A stretch of 64,000 bases of DNA, taken from Enterobacteriaceae bacterium UBA5654. GTDB taxonomy: Bacteria; Pseudomonadota; Gammaproteobacteria; Enterobacterales; Enterobacteriaceae. Position 1 is the first letter of the stretch, and every line of letters begins with the position of its first letter. The stretch is taken from NCBI GenBank assembly GCA_002421005.1, contig DIJC01000020.1, forward strand, positions 1 through 64,000, in the 5' to 3' direction. A program made the position numbers and the translations under genes. The notes under the pieces were generated by a model. That model was not told the DNA's origin. It worked only from the letters and a program-made list of their open reading frames with translations, and did no database searches. This document shows, piece by piece, positions 50,091 through 58,867 of the stretch.

Positions 50091-50455
50091 AGTAACAATC
50101 TGATAGAGGGTGGCAAGGGAATTTATTTGCGCCCTCTATATGTTCCACATAATAACTATCCCGTTATCTACTCTCCAATGAATATTGTTGATGCGTGTCA
50201 GAATTGAGGTCAGGAGCGGCCTGGACACCTCAGGAGTTGTCAATTAAAGCTTTAGGGATTGAAACATCGGCACCACATAAGCCTTTCCCACCGCCCCAAA
50301 TATCAACAACAGTTAAACATCCCATCAATTCACGACAGCCCACACTCCGACCTTGATCGCTGTCAACTCAGACATTCCGCATTCGTAAGATTCTGGCGGC
50401 ATTAAATGGCTCCCGGTGAGCAACCGGTCAGCTTCCCTTGCTATGAGTTATCCCT
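50091..50455. other. Intergenic stretch at the probable right end of the island array
   Basis: No gene is visible. It contains the 10-mer ATCGGCACCA at 50266-50275 identical to the thrW end, a candidate distal att copy. The sequence around it (CCTTTCCCACCGCCCC) is more GC-rich than the island and may be backbone. Confidence 0.4.
50266..50275. other. Possible distal att remnant
   Basis: ATCGGCACCA is identical to ten bases of the thrW 3' end and in the same orientation as the other copies. It is short enough to occur by chance, but its place where the island array gives way to metabolic genes fits an attR. Confidence 0.35.
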
Positions 50456-50983
50456 GTGCGAACAATGATTTTTATCGCAACGATCAGCGTTGCCGCAACG
50501 GCATCAGCCGCTCCAGTCATTACCGCTGGTTTTTCACCTGAAGGCTCCGCCCATAAACTGGTGCTGCGCTCTATCAATCAGGCGCAACGTTCTGTCGACA
50601 TGATGGCCTATGAATTCCAGGCGCCGGATGTGGTGGATGCTCTCAATCATGCCGCTGGACGCGGTGTGCGTGTTGATGTGGTCATTGATGCCCGATGTAA
50701 CCGCAGAAATATAAAAGCGCTGAACGCTATACAGTCGGCTACTGATCATGGGGTACACATACGCATTGACAGTCATTATCACATACAGCACGACAAAGTG
50801 ATGATTATTGATGGCAATACGCTTGAAACTGGCTCATTTAATTACACCACGCTTGCTGAAAACGCCAACAGTGAAAATCTGCTGGTAATTAAAAATGCGC
50901 CTGACCTTATTCGTAAGTATGAAGCCCATTTTGCAATACGTTGGGGATTAGGAATACCCTATACCGGAGGCGGATTTGCATGA
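50456..50983 (+). CDS. Phospholipase D-family endonuclease, Nuc-like
   Basis: A 175-residue secreted protein of the PLD superfamily, close in plan to the Nuc endonuclease of plasmid pKM101. A signal peptide (MIFIATISVAATASA) precedes VITAGFSPEGSAHKLVLRSINQAQRSVDMMAYEF. The single HKD motif is HIQHDKVMIIDGNTLETGSFN (His-x-Lys-x4-Asp); such enzymes work as dimers. It would act as a periplasmic non-specific nuclease. The start is GTG 50456 or, more likely for a signal peptide, ATG 50465. Confidence 0.9.
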   Translation: MRTMIFIATISVAATASAAPVITAGFSPEGSAHKLVLRSINQAQRSVDMMAYEFQAPDVVDALNHAAGRGVRVDVVIDARCNRRNIKALNAIQSATDHGVHIRIDSHYHIQHDKVMIIDGNTLETGSFNYTTLAENANSENLLVIKNAPDLIRKYEAHFAIRWGLGIPYTGGGFA

Positions 50984-51231
50984 CCTTTCATCTGCCGAAG
51001 AAAACGGTCATCGCGGGCCGGGAGTGGTGATATTTACGTGTACCTCTGACAGCGTCTGGTCATTTCGGGCTGCGAGAAATACAAGTATAACGCTGTATTG
51101 TGGTTCTCCCCGCTACTTAAGTAAAATAATTCCCGCACGCTCTTAAATTCTTTTATGCTGTCGTTAACGATCTTTGCTAAAGATCAACTCCGCCCTCCTG
51201 GCGAGTATTTAAACTAACCTCTCCCTCTCTT

Positions 51232-51540
51232 ATGAGACATGCGATCATGAACGTGAATGCTCTGGTTTTGATCCTGCTGGCTATCGTTTGTGTTTTTATC
51301 TCCAATCCCGTTTTCGCTAAAACGACCCGTCTGTCTGACGATCAGGTTAAACAACAAATTATCAATGACTCTGTGGCGGCTTATCCCGGCACCTGTGCCT
51401 GTCCCTTTAACCGGGCCAGAAACGGCAGTTCCTGCGGACGGCGAAGCGCATGGAGCAGGGCGGGAGGATATGCGCCCCTGTGCTATAAAGACGAAGTCAC
51501 GCAGAATATGGTCAAACAATGGCGCGAGCAGAATCAGTAA
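51232..51540 (+). CDS. Small secreted Cys-rich protein
   Basis: A 102-residue protein with a signal peptide (MNVNALVLILLAIVCVFISNPVFA, second ATG at 51247) and a mature part with four cysteines: GTCACPFNRARNGSSCGRRSAWSR and APLCYKDEV. It resembles small proteins often encoded beside Nuc-type nucleases in enterobacteria and on plasmids; their function is unknown to me. The cysteines probably form periplasmic disulfides. A possible tie to the nuclease, for example as inhibitor, is speculation. Confidence 0.7.
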   Translation: MRHAIMNVNALVLILLAIVCVFISNPVFAKTTRLSDDQVKQQIINDSVAAYPGTCACPFNRARNGSSCGRRSAWSRAGGYAPLCYKDEVTQNMVKQWREQNQ

Positions 51541-51707
51541 TAATCTATTACTGCAGAACGTAATGAAGCCGCTTTTAACCAGAGCGGTTTCATTGTGATT
51601 TACGGCAAAATATATTCTCTGTCGGGTCTGATACCTTTCATGCGTTAAATCACCTACTATGTACCAACCCTTAATCCTGACTTTCCGACAACCGATAAGC
51701 GAGCACA

Positions 51708-52385
51708 ATGAACAGCACCGTCTATGATGCCTTTCGCTGCCTCAACCTTCTGGCAACGGGAAACCGCTCTTTTGGGATCAGGGAAATCGGCCGCCTGCTG
51801 GGGCTGGATTCAGCGAAAGTTACCCGGCTGATGCAGACGCTACTGAAGCTCGAAATGGTGCAGCAGGATGCCAGACGTAAATACAGTCTGGGGATGGGAA
51901 TACATCGACTGTCGGCCAGCGCGATCCACAATTCGGCATTTTATACTGCGGTATTGAATATGCTGGAAGAGACGGGCAGTCATTCGGTATCCATTGTTAT
52001 TGGCGTGCTGAGCGGCAATAACGTGGTGTATTTACTGCATACGCGCGGCGGAAAAAGTATTGCCCGCGCAATTGGTAATTATGAATCCGTGCCGATTCGC
52101 GATTCTGTTATCGGTATTAAATTGCTGGCAACCATGAGCGATGAAGAAATTATCGATCGGCTGGGTATTCATGATTATCACCTGCTGAAAAACGACATTG
52201 AAAACGCGCGGCATCATCAGGTGTATGGTAAAGCCTATTCGGAGCAGGATTATCGGCTGGCGTGTATTATTCCGGGCATGCAGGCAGCGATAGCGCTGTC
52301 CAATATTCATGGCGACAGGCTGAATATTGACAGCCTGCGCCAGTTCTTAATGTCAGCGGCGCGAAAAATCAGCGGCGTTGAGTAG
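51708..52385 (+). CDS. IclR-family transcriptional regulator
   Basis: A 225-residue IclR regulator: N-terminal winged HTH (about 1-60, SFGIREIGRLLGLDSAKVTRLMQTL) and C-terminal ligand-binding GAF-like domain (about 75-220, VVYLLHTRGGKSIARAIGNYESVPIRDSVIGIKLLA). It stands convergent to the sugar-acid operon and overlaps the end of dgoA by 33 bp. Regulators of dgo operons in E. coli are of the GntR type (DgoR), so an IclR here suggests an independently assembled cluster. It probably responds to the sugar acid or its keto-deoxy product. Confidence 0.88.
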   Translation: MNSTVYDAFRCLNLLATGNRSFGIREIGRLLGLDSAKVTRLMQTLLKLEMVQQDARRKYSLGMGIHRLSASAIHNSAFYTAVLNMLEETGSHSVSIVIGVLSGNNVVYLLHTRGGKSIARAIGNYESVPIRDSVIGIKLLATMSDEEIIDRLGIHDYHLLKNDIENARHHQVYGKAYSEQDYRLACIIPGMQAAIALSNIHGDRLNIDSLRQFLMSAARKISGVE

Positions 52386-52961
52386 TTTCCGGCACTGCTC
52401 GGCGGTGGCGGCAACGCTCTGGCCCGGTCGGTATAATGCTGAACCGACCCCGACGCTATCGTAATGGCGCAGAAAATCTGCGACGTTTTCCACCTCCACG
52501 CCGCCCACGGCGGAAAAATGCACCTCGCCAGACAACGGGCCTTTAATAATCTGCGGATAATTGAACGGCAGCGCGCCCGCCGGGAAAACCTTCAGCACGT
52601 CCACGCCAAGCTCGCAGGCGGTAAAAATTTCAGTGGCGGTAAAAACGCCCGCACAGACGCGCAGGCCGTAGTCCTGCGCCGCTTTCACCACCCGCGCGTC
52701 CAGATTAGGGGTGAGGATAAATTGCCCGCCCGCCTGGGCGCAGGTCGCGACGTGCGCTGGAGTAAGAACAGTACCCGCCCCGCATTGTACGGCATGCCCA
52801 AATGCCTTATGCACCCGCGCCAGGCTGGTAGCCCAGTCGGGAGAATTGGTGGTGATCTCAACGGTGGCGATGCCGTGTTCCAGCAGACAGGCGACCTGAT
52901 CCACGCTCTCTTGCGGCGTAATGCCGCGCAGAATGGCAACGATCCGGGCGTTAAGCGTCAT
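52353..52961 (-). CDS. dgoA: 2-Dehydro-3-deoxy-6-phosphogalactonate aldolase
   Basis: A 202-residue class I aldolase of the KDPG/KDPGal family splitting KDPGal to pyruvate and glyceraldehyde 3-phosphate. The Schiff-base lysine is in VLKVFPAGAL; Glu in TVEITTNSP and the GAGTVLTPAHV loop are conserved. The ATG at 52961 (MTLNAR) gives the usual length; a TTG/ATG further upstream overlaps dgoK more. It is the last gene of the five-gene operon, and its 3' end overlaps the regulator gene. Confidence 0.9.
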   Translation of the reverse strand: MTLNARIVAILRGITPQESVDQVACLLEHGIATVEITTNSPDWATSLARVHKAFGHAVQCGAGTVLTPAHVATCAQAGGQFILTPNLDARVVKAAQDYGLRVCAGVFTATEIFTACELGVDVLKVFPAGALPFNYPQIIKGPLSGEVHFSAVGGVEVENVADFLRHYDSVGVGSALYRPGQSVAATAEQCRKLLNAADFSRR

Positions 52962-53844
52962 AGCGAAAAACCTCATTCAGACCGGCAATCAGCGCGGTTT
53001 CTGCCGCCAGCGTGGCGCAGGGCAATTCCAGCGCGTCACAGACATTCTGGTAAAGCGGCAACAGCGCGCGGCTGCCGATAAAACAGACCTTTTGCTGACC
53101 GGGATGGCCCTGTAAAACCTCATGCCCCAGCAGCAGCCCGGAAAGCCACGAGCCTGCCGCCTTCGGTTCCAGCTCTCCCAGAATATAGCGCCCGCGACAG
53201 CGAAACAGTTCAGCGACCAGCGTACTGTCGCCGCGCTGTACGGCCTGCGCGGTCGCCACGCCGTCAAAAAAGGCTGCCCCGGAGGTCGCCTGAACGGGTA
53301 GCCCTTTGCCGACCACCGACTGATGCAGCACCAGATTCCACAGCTCTCCGGTCATCAGCGTGCGCAGGCTGTCCACCCGCTGCTGCGCGCGATTAACCGT
53401 CATCCACTTGCTGTGAGTGCCGACCGCCGCAAAAATCGCGTTATCGGTCAGGGCGAGTGCGCCCGCCAACTGCATCTCTTCGCCCCGGCAAATCTCATTG
53501 GCCCGCCGGTCGCAGATGCCGGGCCGCAGGGTCAGCGGATTAGGCAGAATGCCCGGCAGTTCGCGGCCTCTGGCCGTCAGATCGCGAAAGCTCAGCGGCA
53601 GTTCCATGTAGCCCGCGTCGGCAATGCCGATATTGCTGCCGATCATGCCGCACAGCAGCACCGGCAACTGGTCATCAAAGGCGTCTTCAAGACGCGAAAG
53701 CTGCTCGCGCAGAATCGACGGCAGCGCCTCGCGCTGGCACCGCCCAACGCCGCAGGTATCTTCCACGCTGCGGATCACTCGCCCCTCACGCACGCTCAGC
53801 GCGCGAAAATTGCTGGTGCCCCAGTCCACGGCAATATAGTTCAT
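52951..53844 (-). CDS. dgoK: 2-Dehydro-3-deoxygalactonokinase
   Basis: A 297-residue sugar-acid kinase (ASKHA-like DgoK family) phosphorylating 2-keto-3-deoxygalactonate at C6. Start motif is MNYIAVDWGTSNFRAL with the phosphate-1 loop; GMIGSNIGI and VGTHSKWMTV are family features. Its ATG overlaps the stop of the DHDPS-family gene (ATGA), and its end overlaps dgoA by 11 bp, so the enzymes are translationally coupled. Confidence 0.92.
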   Translation of the reverse strand: MNYIAVDWGTSNFRALSVREGRVIRSVEDTCGVGRCQREALPSILREQLSRLEDAFDDQLPVLLCGMIGSNIGIADAGYMELPLSFRDLTARGRELPGILPNPLTLRPGICDRRANEICRGEEMQLAGALALTDNAIFAAVGTHSKWMTVNRAQQRVDSLRTLMTGELWNLVLHQSVVGKGLPVQATSGAAFFDGVATAQAVQRGDSTLVAELFRCRGRYILGELEPKAAGSWLSGLLLGHEVLQGHPGQQKVCFIGSRALLPLYQNVCDALELPCATLAAETALIAGLNEVFRYDA

Positions 53845-54737
53845 TTCCCCGCCTCCAGAACGGCCAGCGCCAGCGCATCGGTCAGATCGCGAAGTTCATC
53901 CTGCGTCACCCGATCGATCCTTTTTGCCGGTTCCCGAACCACGTCGGTGGCAAAAATCCCCGCCTGATGCAGCACCGTCTTATGGATCGCCACGCCAATG
54001 CCCGGCTGCACGCCGTAGCGCAGGAACGGAAGATAACGATAAAACAGCGCCTGCGCCTCGCGCCGATCCTGCTGCCACGCACGCAGGATCGCATTAATCA
54101 CGTCAGGGAATTCGCAGGCGGGCATGGTGCCAATAATGCCCCGGCGCAGCTCTTCATAAAGAAAGCCAGCGTTCAGCCCGCCAAACAGACCCACCCGATC
54201 GCCCAGCGCGTTTTTCAGGGCGGTGATCTTCAGCGTGGTCGGCGGCTGTTCAACTTTGATGTATTTGATGGACGGGAAATCTTCGCACAGCTTTACCAGC
54301 GTTGGGACCGGCAGAGTGACTCCGGTCATCAGCGGCGCATCTTGGATCATGATGTCAATATCGCAGGCACGGCAGATATCGCGCCAGAAGTGATAAATCT
54401 CTTCCGGGCCGGGTTTGACGACTGACGGCGGGTTAACCATCGCGACCTGCGCGCCCCAGCGCTGCACGCGCTGAATATCTTCAATCGCCACCGCCGAAGA
54501 TGCGCCGCCCGCCGCCGCCACCAGCGGCAGATCGCTGGTAAGCCGTTTAACGCAGGCAAAAAGCGCTTCTTTTTCAGCAGTGGTCAGCGCGTACCCCTCC
54601 GATGCATTGCCGAACAGCGCCAGACCGTCAACGCCCTGCGCCAGCAGAAACTTCACCAGCTTTTCCATTGACGCGAAATCAACGTCGCCGTGCGCATCAA
54701 ACGCCGTCGCCAGAATTGGCACATTACCTTTTAACAT
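53841..54737 (-). CDS. DHDPS/NAL-family aldolase or dehydratase
   Basis: A 298-residue TIM-barrel protein of the dihydrodipicolinate synthase family. The Schiff-base lysine is in SIKYIKVEQPPTT near residue 163, with the GNASEGYALTTAEKEALF substrate loop near residue 42; the usual GTTGE motif reads GNASE. Members near sugar-acid genes act as 2-keto-3-deoxy-sugar-acid aldolases or dehydratases. It overlaps the dehydratase gene by 7 bp and dgoK by 4 bp. It would offer a non-phosphorylative branch beside DgoK-DgoA; this is inferred. Confidence 0.82.
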   Translation of the reverse strand: MLKGNVPILATAFDAHGDVDFASMEKLVKFLLAQGVDGLALFGNASEGYALTTAEKEALFACVKRLTSDLPLVAAAGGASSAVAIEDIQRVQRWGAQVAMVNPPSVVKPGPEEIYHFWRDICRACDIDIMIQDAPLMTGVTLPVPTLVKLCEDFPSIKYIKVEQPPTTLKITALKNALGDRVGLFGGLNAGFLYEELRRGIIGTMPACEFPDVINAILRAWQQDRREAQALFYRYLPFLRYGVQPGIGVAIHKTVLHQAGIFATDVVREPAKRIDRVTQDELRDLTDALALAVLEAGK

Positions 54738-55894
54738 GTAGCCCCCATAACAGATTCACGAACGCGATCTTCATTAATATCAATGCCCAGCCCGCTGCCT
54801 TCCGGCAGGTGATAATGTCCCTGCTCGCAGACCAGCGGCGTGTTAAGTAACTGATTAGCGATGGCGAACACCGGCGGCTGGTACTCCAGCATAAACAGAT
54901 TAGGAATTGCGGCGGCGACGTGGATGGAGGCGGCAATGCATGGCCCCAGCCCCACGCTCAGATGCGGCGCGACCTGAAGATTCCACGTCTCCGCCAGCGA
55001 TGCGATGTGCATCAGTTCACTGATACCGGTACGCCCAACGTCTGGCTGGAGAATGTCGGCGGCACGCTGCTCAATAACGGGTTTAAACTGATAGCGGGTG
55101 CGTTCGGTCTCGCCCAGCGCAATCGGCACCGGGCTGCGGGCGCGCAGTTCGCGATGACCGGCGATATCTTCCGGCAGCAGCGGCGCTTCCAGAAAGCCTA
55201 ATCCCAGCGGATGCAGGGCGTTCGCCAGTTCCGCCGCCTCGGTAACGCTGTAGTTCCAGTGGGCATCAAGAAAGATCTGCGCCTCGTCGCCCAGGGTTTC
55301 GCGGATAGCGCGGACATTCGCAATATCTTCTTTTACGCCATAGCCCAGCGCCAGTTTGACGGCGTTAAATCCCTGCTCCTGCCAGCGTGCTGCCAGCGCA
55401 CAGCGCGCGGGCAGATCCGGCTCCGGCAGGCCGGAAACGTAGCAGGGGATCGTCTCGCGGTACGCGCCGCCCAACAGTTGATACACCGGCTGCCCGAGGA
55501 TCTTGCCTTTCAGATCCCAGAGCGCGATATCCACGGCGGCGATGGCATCAACGTGATAGCCGGTGATATGCCCGCGATCGCGCATCGCATCGTACATCTG
55601 AGAATTCAGTACCGCGCTGGCGAAGGGAGACTGGCCCTTCAGCAGCGGCGTAAACAGGTGTGCGATCAGTTCGGCAATCACCTGGGGCACCACCGGGGCC
55701 AGCGCCTCGCCCCAGCCGACATACCCGTCATCGGTGGTGATTTTTACCAGACAGGTTTCCATCTTGCGTGAATACACGCAGCGGTATTCGGGGCGGTAGT
55801 AATAATCGTTTTCTTCCTCGTCGACATTACCGCCCAGATACGCCTGACGAGGGGTAATTTTTAATGGGAAACATTCTACGTGGCTGATTTTCAT
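54731..55894 (-). CDS. Mandelate racemase/muconate lactonizing-type sugar-acid dehydratase
   Basis: A 387-residue enolase-superfamily enzyme. The capping domain covers about 1-130 and the barrel 140-360. Metal ligands are Asp in FLDAHWNY, Glu in FLEAPLLPED and Glu in LGETERTR; the general base candidates are Lys in AVKLALG and His in VAPHLSVG. It would dehydrate an aldonate or uronate-derived acid to the 2-keto-3-deoxy acid that feeds DgoK. The exact substrate (galactonate or another acid) cannot be told from sequence. Confidence 0.85.
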   Translation of the reverse strand: MKISHVECFPLKITPRQAYLGGNVDEEENDYYYRPEYRCVYSRKMETCLVKITTDDGYVGWGEALAPVVPQVIAELIAHLFTPLLKGQSPFASAVLNSQMYDAMRDRGHITGYHVDAIAAVDIALWDLKGKILGQPVYQLLGGAYRETIPCYVSGLPEPDLPARCALAARWQEQGFNAVKLALGYGVKEDIANVRAIRETLGDEAQIFLDAHWNYSVTEAAELANALHPLGLGFLEAPLLPEDIAGHRELRARSPVPIALGETERTRYQFKPVIEQRAADILQPDVGRTGISELMHIASLAETWNLQVAPHLSVGLGPCIAASIHVAAAIPNLFMLEYQPPVFAIANQLLNTPLVCEQGHYHLPEGSGLGIDINEDRVRESVMGATC

Positions 55895-55911
55895 AACAAC
55901 TCCAGGTCACA

Positions 55912-57234
55912 TTAATCGAGGATCTTTCCGGCGGTTTCTTTGGCGAGCCACACGGCAACAAGTGAAATGAGCGCGGTGATCATCACGTACCACGCGGGCG
56001 AGAGCGGATCGCCGGTCAGGGAAATCAGGCCAGCCGAGGCCAGCGGCGTCACGCCTCCGAACACCGCGACGGTCAGGTTATAGGCGATGGCGATCCCACC
56101 GTAGCGGATGGCGGTCGGGAACAATTCCACCATTGCCGCTCCGCAGCCACCGTTAAACATCGCCACGAAGACGCCGAGCATACTCATGGCAGCAATCGAG
56201 GAGGCCACCGATCCCTGACTCATCACCAGCATCGCAGGCCAGGTCAGCAGGATAAAACCCACGCAGCCCATCAGCATCAGCGGGCGGCGACCCCAGCGGT
56301 CAGAGAGATAACCGGTGATGGGCATACAAATCGCCACGCTCAGCAGGCCGAGGGTGGTAATCAGGTAGGAGTCCGTGCGGCTGTAATTAAGATGCGTGGA
56401 GAGATAGCCGGGCATAAACGATTGCAGCACCCAACTGCTCACCGCCTTGATCACCACAAAACCGGTACAAAACAGCAGCGCGCGCATGGAGGTCGACAGC
56501 GTTTTGCGCAGCGGTGATTTTTCCAGCTTGCCGCTGGCTTTCAGTTTATGAAACTCTGCGGAATCCTCCATGTTCCGGCGCATGTAGAGACCGCCAAGTC
56601 CGAGCGGTGCCGCCAGCAGGAAAGGAATGCGCCAGCCCCAGTCGTTCATTACTGTCTCACCCAGCATATGGGTCAGGAACAGCACCAGCCCGGAGCCGCA
56701 AACAAAGGCCATAAAGCTGAAGTTTTCGCTCCAGCAGGTGAGCGTCGCCCGGCGATGCGGCGGTGCGCTTTCTGCCAGATAGGTGATCACGCCGGAGCTT
56801 TCACCGCCTGCGGCAAAGCCCTGCACCAGACGGGTCAGCACCAGCAATATCGGGGCAAGAATACCAACCTGATCCCAGGTCGGCAGAATGCCCATCACAA
56901 AGGTGGAAATGGAGGTAATGACGATTACCGTCACCAGCACCTTGCGCCGTCCGAGGCGGTCGCCCATCGAACCAAAAAACAGCCCGCCAATCGGCCGCAT
57001 CAGAAAGCCGGAGCCGAAAACAGCGAAAGATTTCAACAGCGCCACCGCCGGATCGTCGCTGACAAAAAAGTTACTGGCAATAATGGCCGCCAGGGTGCCG
57101 TAAAGCCCGAAGTCGAACCACTCAATAAAATGGCCGACGCCCGCCGACAGCATGATTTTGGCGGTGCGTCTGGCGGGGACTTTTTGCTGACCGCCAGCCT
57201 CATCCCCGGCGTAGTGAATTCCTGTTTGAGCCAT
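55912..57234 (-). CDS. MFS transporter of the metabolite:H+ symporter family
   Basis: A 440-residue, 12-helix transporter. The start of the membrane domain HFIEWFDFGLYGTLAAIIASNFF and the loop GGLFFGSMGDRLGRRKVLV mark the MHS group (ShiA, KgtP, ProP relatives). It is the first gene of the sugar-acid operon, 17 bp before the dehydratase, so it probably brings the acid into the cell by proton symport. Divergent to zinT with 240 bp between. Confidence 0.88.
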   Translation of the reverse strand: MAQTGIHYAGDEAGGQQKVPARRTAKIMLSAGVGHFIEWFDFGLYGTLAAIIASNFFVSDDPAVALLKSFAVFGSGFLMRPIGGLFFGSMGDRLGRRKVLVTVIVITSISTFVMGILPTWDQVGILAPILLVLTRLVQGFAAGGESSGVITYLAESAPPHRRATLTCWSENFSFMAFVCGSGLVLFLTHMLGETVMNDWGWRIPFLLAAPLGLGGLYMRRNMEDSAEFHKLKASGKLEKSPLRKTLSTSMRALLFCTGFVVIKAVSSWVLQSFMPGYLSTHLNYSRTDSYLITTLGLLSVAICMPITGYLSDRWGRRPLMLMGCVGFILLTWPAMLVMSQGSVASSIAAMSMLGVFVAMFNGGCGAAMVELFPTAIRYGGIAIAYNLTVAVFGGVTPLASAGLISLTGDPLSPAWYVMITALISLVAVWLAKETAGKILD

Positions 57235-57430
57235 GTAACCTCCAGAAGGTTAAGCAGGGTATCGTTTTGTTATTGGTACGCTGAGTGTAGAGATCGCAGG
57301 CTTGCTGGCGAATGCAGTGCCGGGTTGCGTGAAACGGGTCATAGATTGCGCCTGAAAAACGCTTCACATAGTGAAGCATTAACATTGACGCCGAAGGAAA
57401 GGGGCCGTGATGTTGCCATAATGCGCGTTA

Positions 57431-57445
57431 TGTTATATTGTAACA
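57431..57445 (+). promoter_or_regulatory. Zur box of zinT
   Basis: TGTTATATTGTAACA is a nearly perfect palindrome matching the Zur consensus core (TGTTATANTATAACA), 29 bp upstream of the zinT ATG. It predicts repression in zinc-rich conditions. Confidence 0.8.
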
Positions 57446-57473
57446 ATTCATATCGAGAATAAATTGAGGGGGA

Positions 57474-58127
57474 ATGCTGGTGGGTCAATTTAAAAAGGGT
57501 GCGCTGGTAGTCGGTCTGTTGTTTATTAGTGGTCAGGCGCTGGCGCATGCGCATCACTCACACGGTGCGCCGCTGACCGAAGTAGAACAGAAAGCGGCAG
57601 AAGGCGTTTTTGACGATAAGAACGTGAAAGACAGAAGCCTGACCGACTGGGACGGCGTATGGCAGTCGGTTTATCCGCTGTTAGAAAGCGGCGATCTTGA
57701 TCCGGTTTTCAAAAAGAAAGCGCAGAAAGAATCAGGCAAAACGGCTGAGCAAATCAAAGAATATTATCGTAAAGGTTACGTCACGGATGTCGGGATGATC
57801 GGCATTGAGAATGGCGTGATGGAGTTTCACGTGGGCGATAAGGTCAGTAGCTGTAAGTACGACTACGCGGGCCACAAGATCCTGACCTATACCTCCGGTA
57901 AAAAAGGCGTGCGCTATCTGTTTGAGTGTAAAGACGCCAACAGTAAAGCGCCGAAATACGTACAGTTCAGCGATCATATCATCGCCCCGCGCAAGTCGGC
58001 GCATTACCATATTTTCATGGGTAACACGTCGCAGGATGCTCTGCTGAAAGAGATGGATAACTGGCCGACTTATTATCCGTACCAGTTAAGCAAAGCGGAA
58101 GTGGTTGACGAAATGCTGCATCATTAA
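57474..58127 (+). CDS. zinT: Periplasmic zinc/cadmium-binding protein ZinT
   Basis: A 217-residue lipocalin-like periplasmic metallochaperone (YodA) that hands zinc to ZnuA during starvation. A signal peptide ends at QALAHAHHSHGAPLTEVEQ with the histidine-rich N-terminus. The family core DWDGVWQSVYPLLESG, CKYDYAGHKILTYTSGKKGVRYLFECK and the metal-binding HYHIFMG near the end are conserved. GAGGGGGA lies very close to the ATG; the GTG two codons later has better spacing. Terminator follows. Confidence 0.95.
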   Translation: MLVGQFKKGALVVGLLFISGQALAHAHHSHGAPLTEVEQKAAEGVFDDKNVKDRSLTDWDGVWQSVYPLLESGDLDPVFKKKAQKESGKTAEQIKEYYRKGYVTDVGMIGIENGVMEFHVGDKVSSCKYDYAGHKILTYTSGKKGVRYLFECKDANSKAPKYVQFSDHIIAPRKSAHYHIFMGNTSQDALLKEMDNWPTYYPYQLSKAEVVDEMLHH

Positions 58128-58136
58128 TGAAATTCA

Positions 58137-58166
58137 CCGTCAGGACATCGCCCTGACGGTTTTTTT
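58137..58166 (+). terminator. Terminator after zinT
   Basis: CCGTCAGG pairs with CCTGACGG and is followed by seven T, 10 bp behind the zinT stop. It also meets the end of the convergent rhodanese gene. Confidence 0.9.
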
Positions 58167-58858
58167 CAGGCGTCCCGCTGGCTCCACGCGCTCCATGAGC
58201 CGACGTACAGCGCCGCATCAAGACCCGCGTCGTGCAGCGCTGCAACCAGCCAGGCAGAGGCAATGCCCGACCCGCAGTAGGCAACCAGCGGGCGGCTATC
58301 GGTCAGACCCAGCGCCGCCAGTTTTGCCTGCCGTTGCGCGCGCGGCAACAGCCTTCCTGGTCCGTCCTGAAACGTAGCGACCGGCAGCGAAATCGCGCCG
58401 GGCAAATGCCCTTCCTCAAACGCCGCTGTACCGCGCGCATCCACCAGTTGGACGTCGTCTGCATGACGCAGAATGTCGTCGGTAGTCACCTCGCGAAACG
58501 TTGCGGTCTGCCCAGGCGGCTGCGCGGCTTCACTGCCTTCCGCCAGAATAAAGACGTTATTATGCCCGGCCCAGTTCAGCACCCACCACGCCCGTGCCGC
58601 CTGGCTACCGTTTCCGGCGTCATACACGACGATTGGCGTTTGGTTATCAATACCGGCTTCGGCAAGCCAGTCCTGAACGGCCTGTTTTTCCGGTAGCGGT
58701 AGCCGCCCACGCCGCCCGCCGCCTGCCTGCGCATAGTGAGGGATCAGCGTGGCAATCAGCGAGCCGGGCCACAGATCCGCTGGCGGTGCGTCATTCTCGG
58801 TGATGAATACCCGCCGGGCATTCGCGGGTGGGCGGCTTATAAAAGGGGAGACAGTCAT
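58166..58858 (-). CDS. Two-domain rhodanese (sulfurtransferase)
   Basis: A 230-residue tandem rhodanese. The first, inactive domain spans about 1-110; the second (about 120-228) has VDARGTAAFEEGHLPGAI and the active-site loop CGSGIAS with the catalytic cysteine. It resembles thiosulfate:cyanide or 3-mercaptopyruvate sulfurtransferases. It is the last gene of the six-gene organosulfur operon, 9 bp after the exporter, so it may handle sulfane or thiosulfate released from the substrate. That role is inferred. Confidence 0.88.
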   Translation of the reverse strand: MTVSPFISRPPANARRVFITENDAPPADLWPGSLIATLIPHYAQAGGGRRGRLPLPEKQAVQDWLAEAGIDNQTPIVVYDAGNGSQAARAWWVLNWAGHNNVFILAEGSEAAQPPGQTATFREVTTDDILRHADDVQLVDARGTAAFEEGHLPGAISLPVATFQDGPGRLLPRAQRQAKLAALGLTDSRPLVAYCGSGIASAWLVAALHDAGLDAALYVGSWSAWSQRDA

Positions 58859-58867
58859 CGCATTTCC

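Noticed and set aside
56548..57462. 304-residue plus-strand frame opposite the MHS transporter
   Set aside because: It is antisense to a clear transporter gene and shows the Gln/His/Arg-rich composition of antisense membrane-protein codons.
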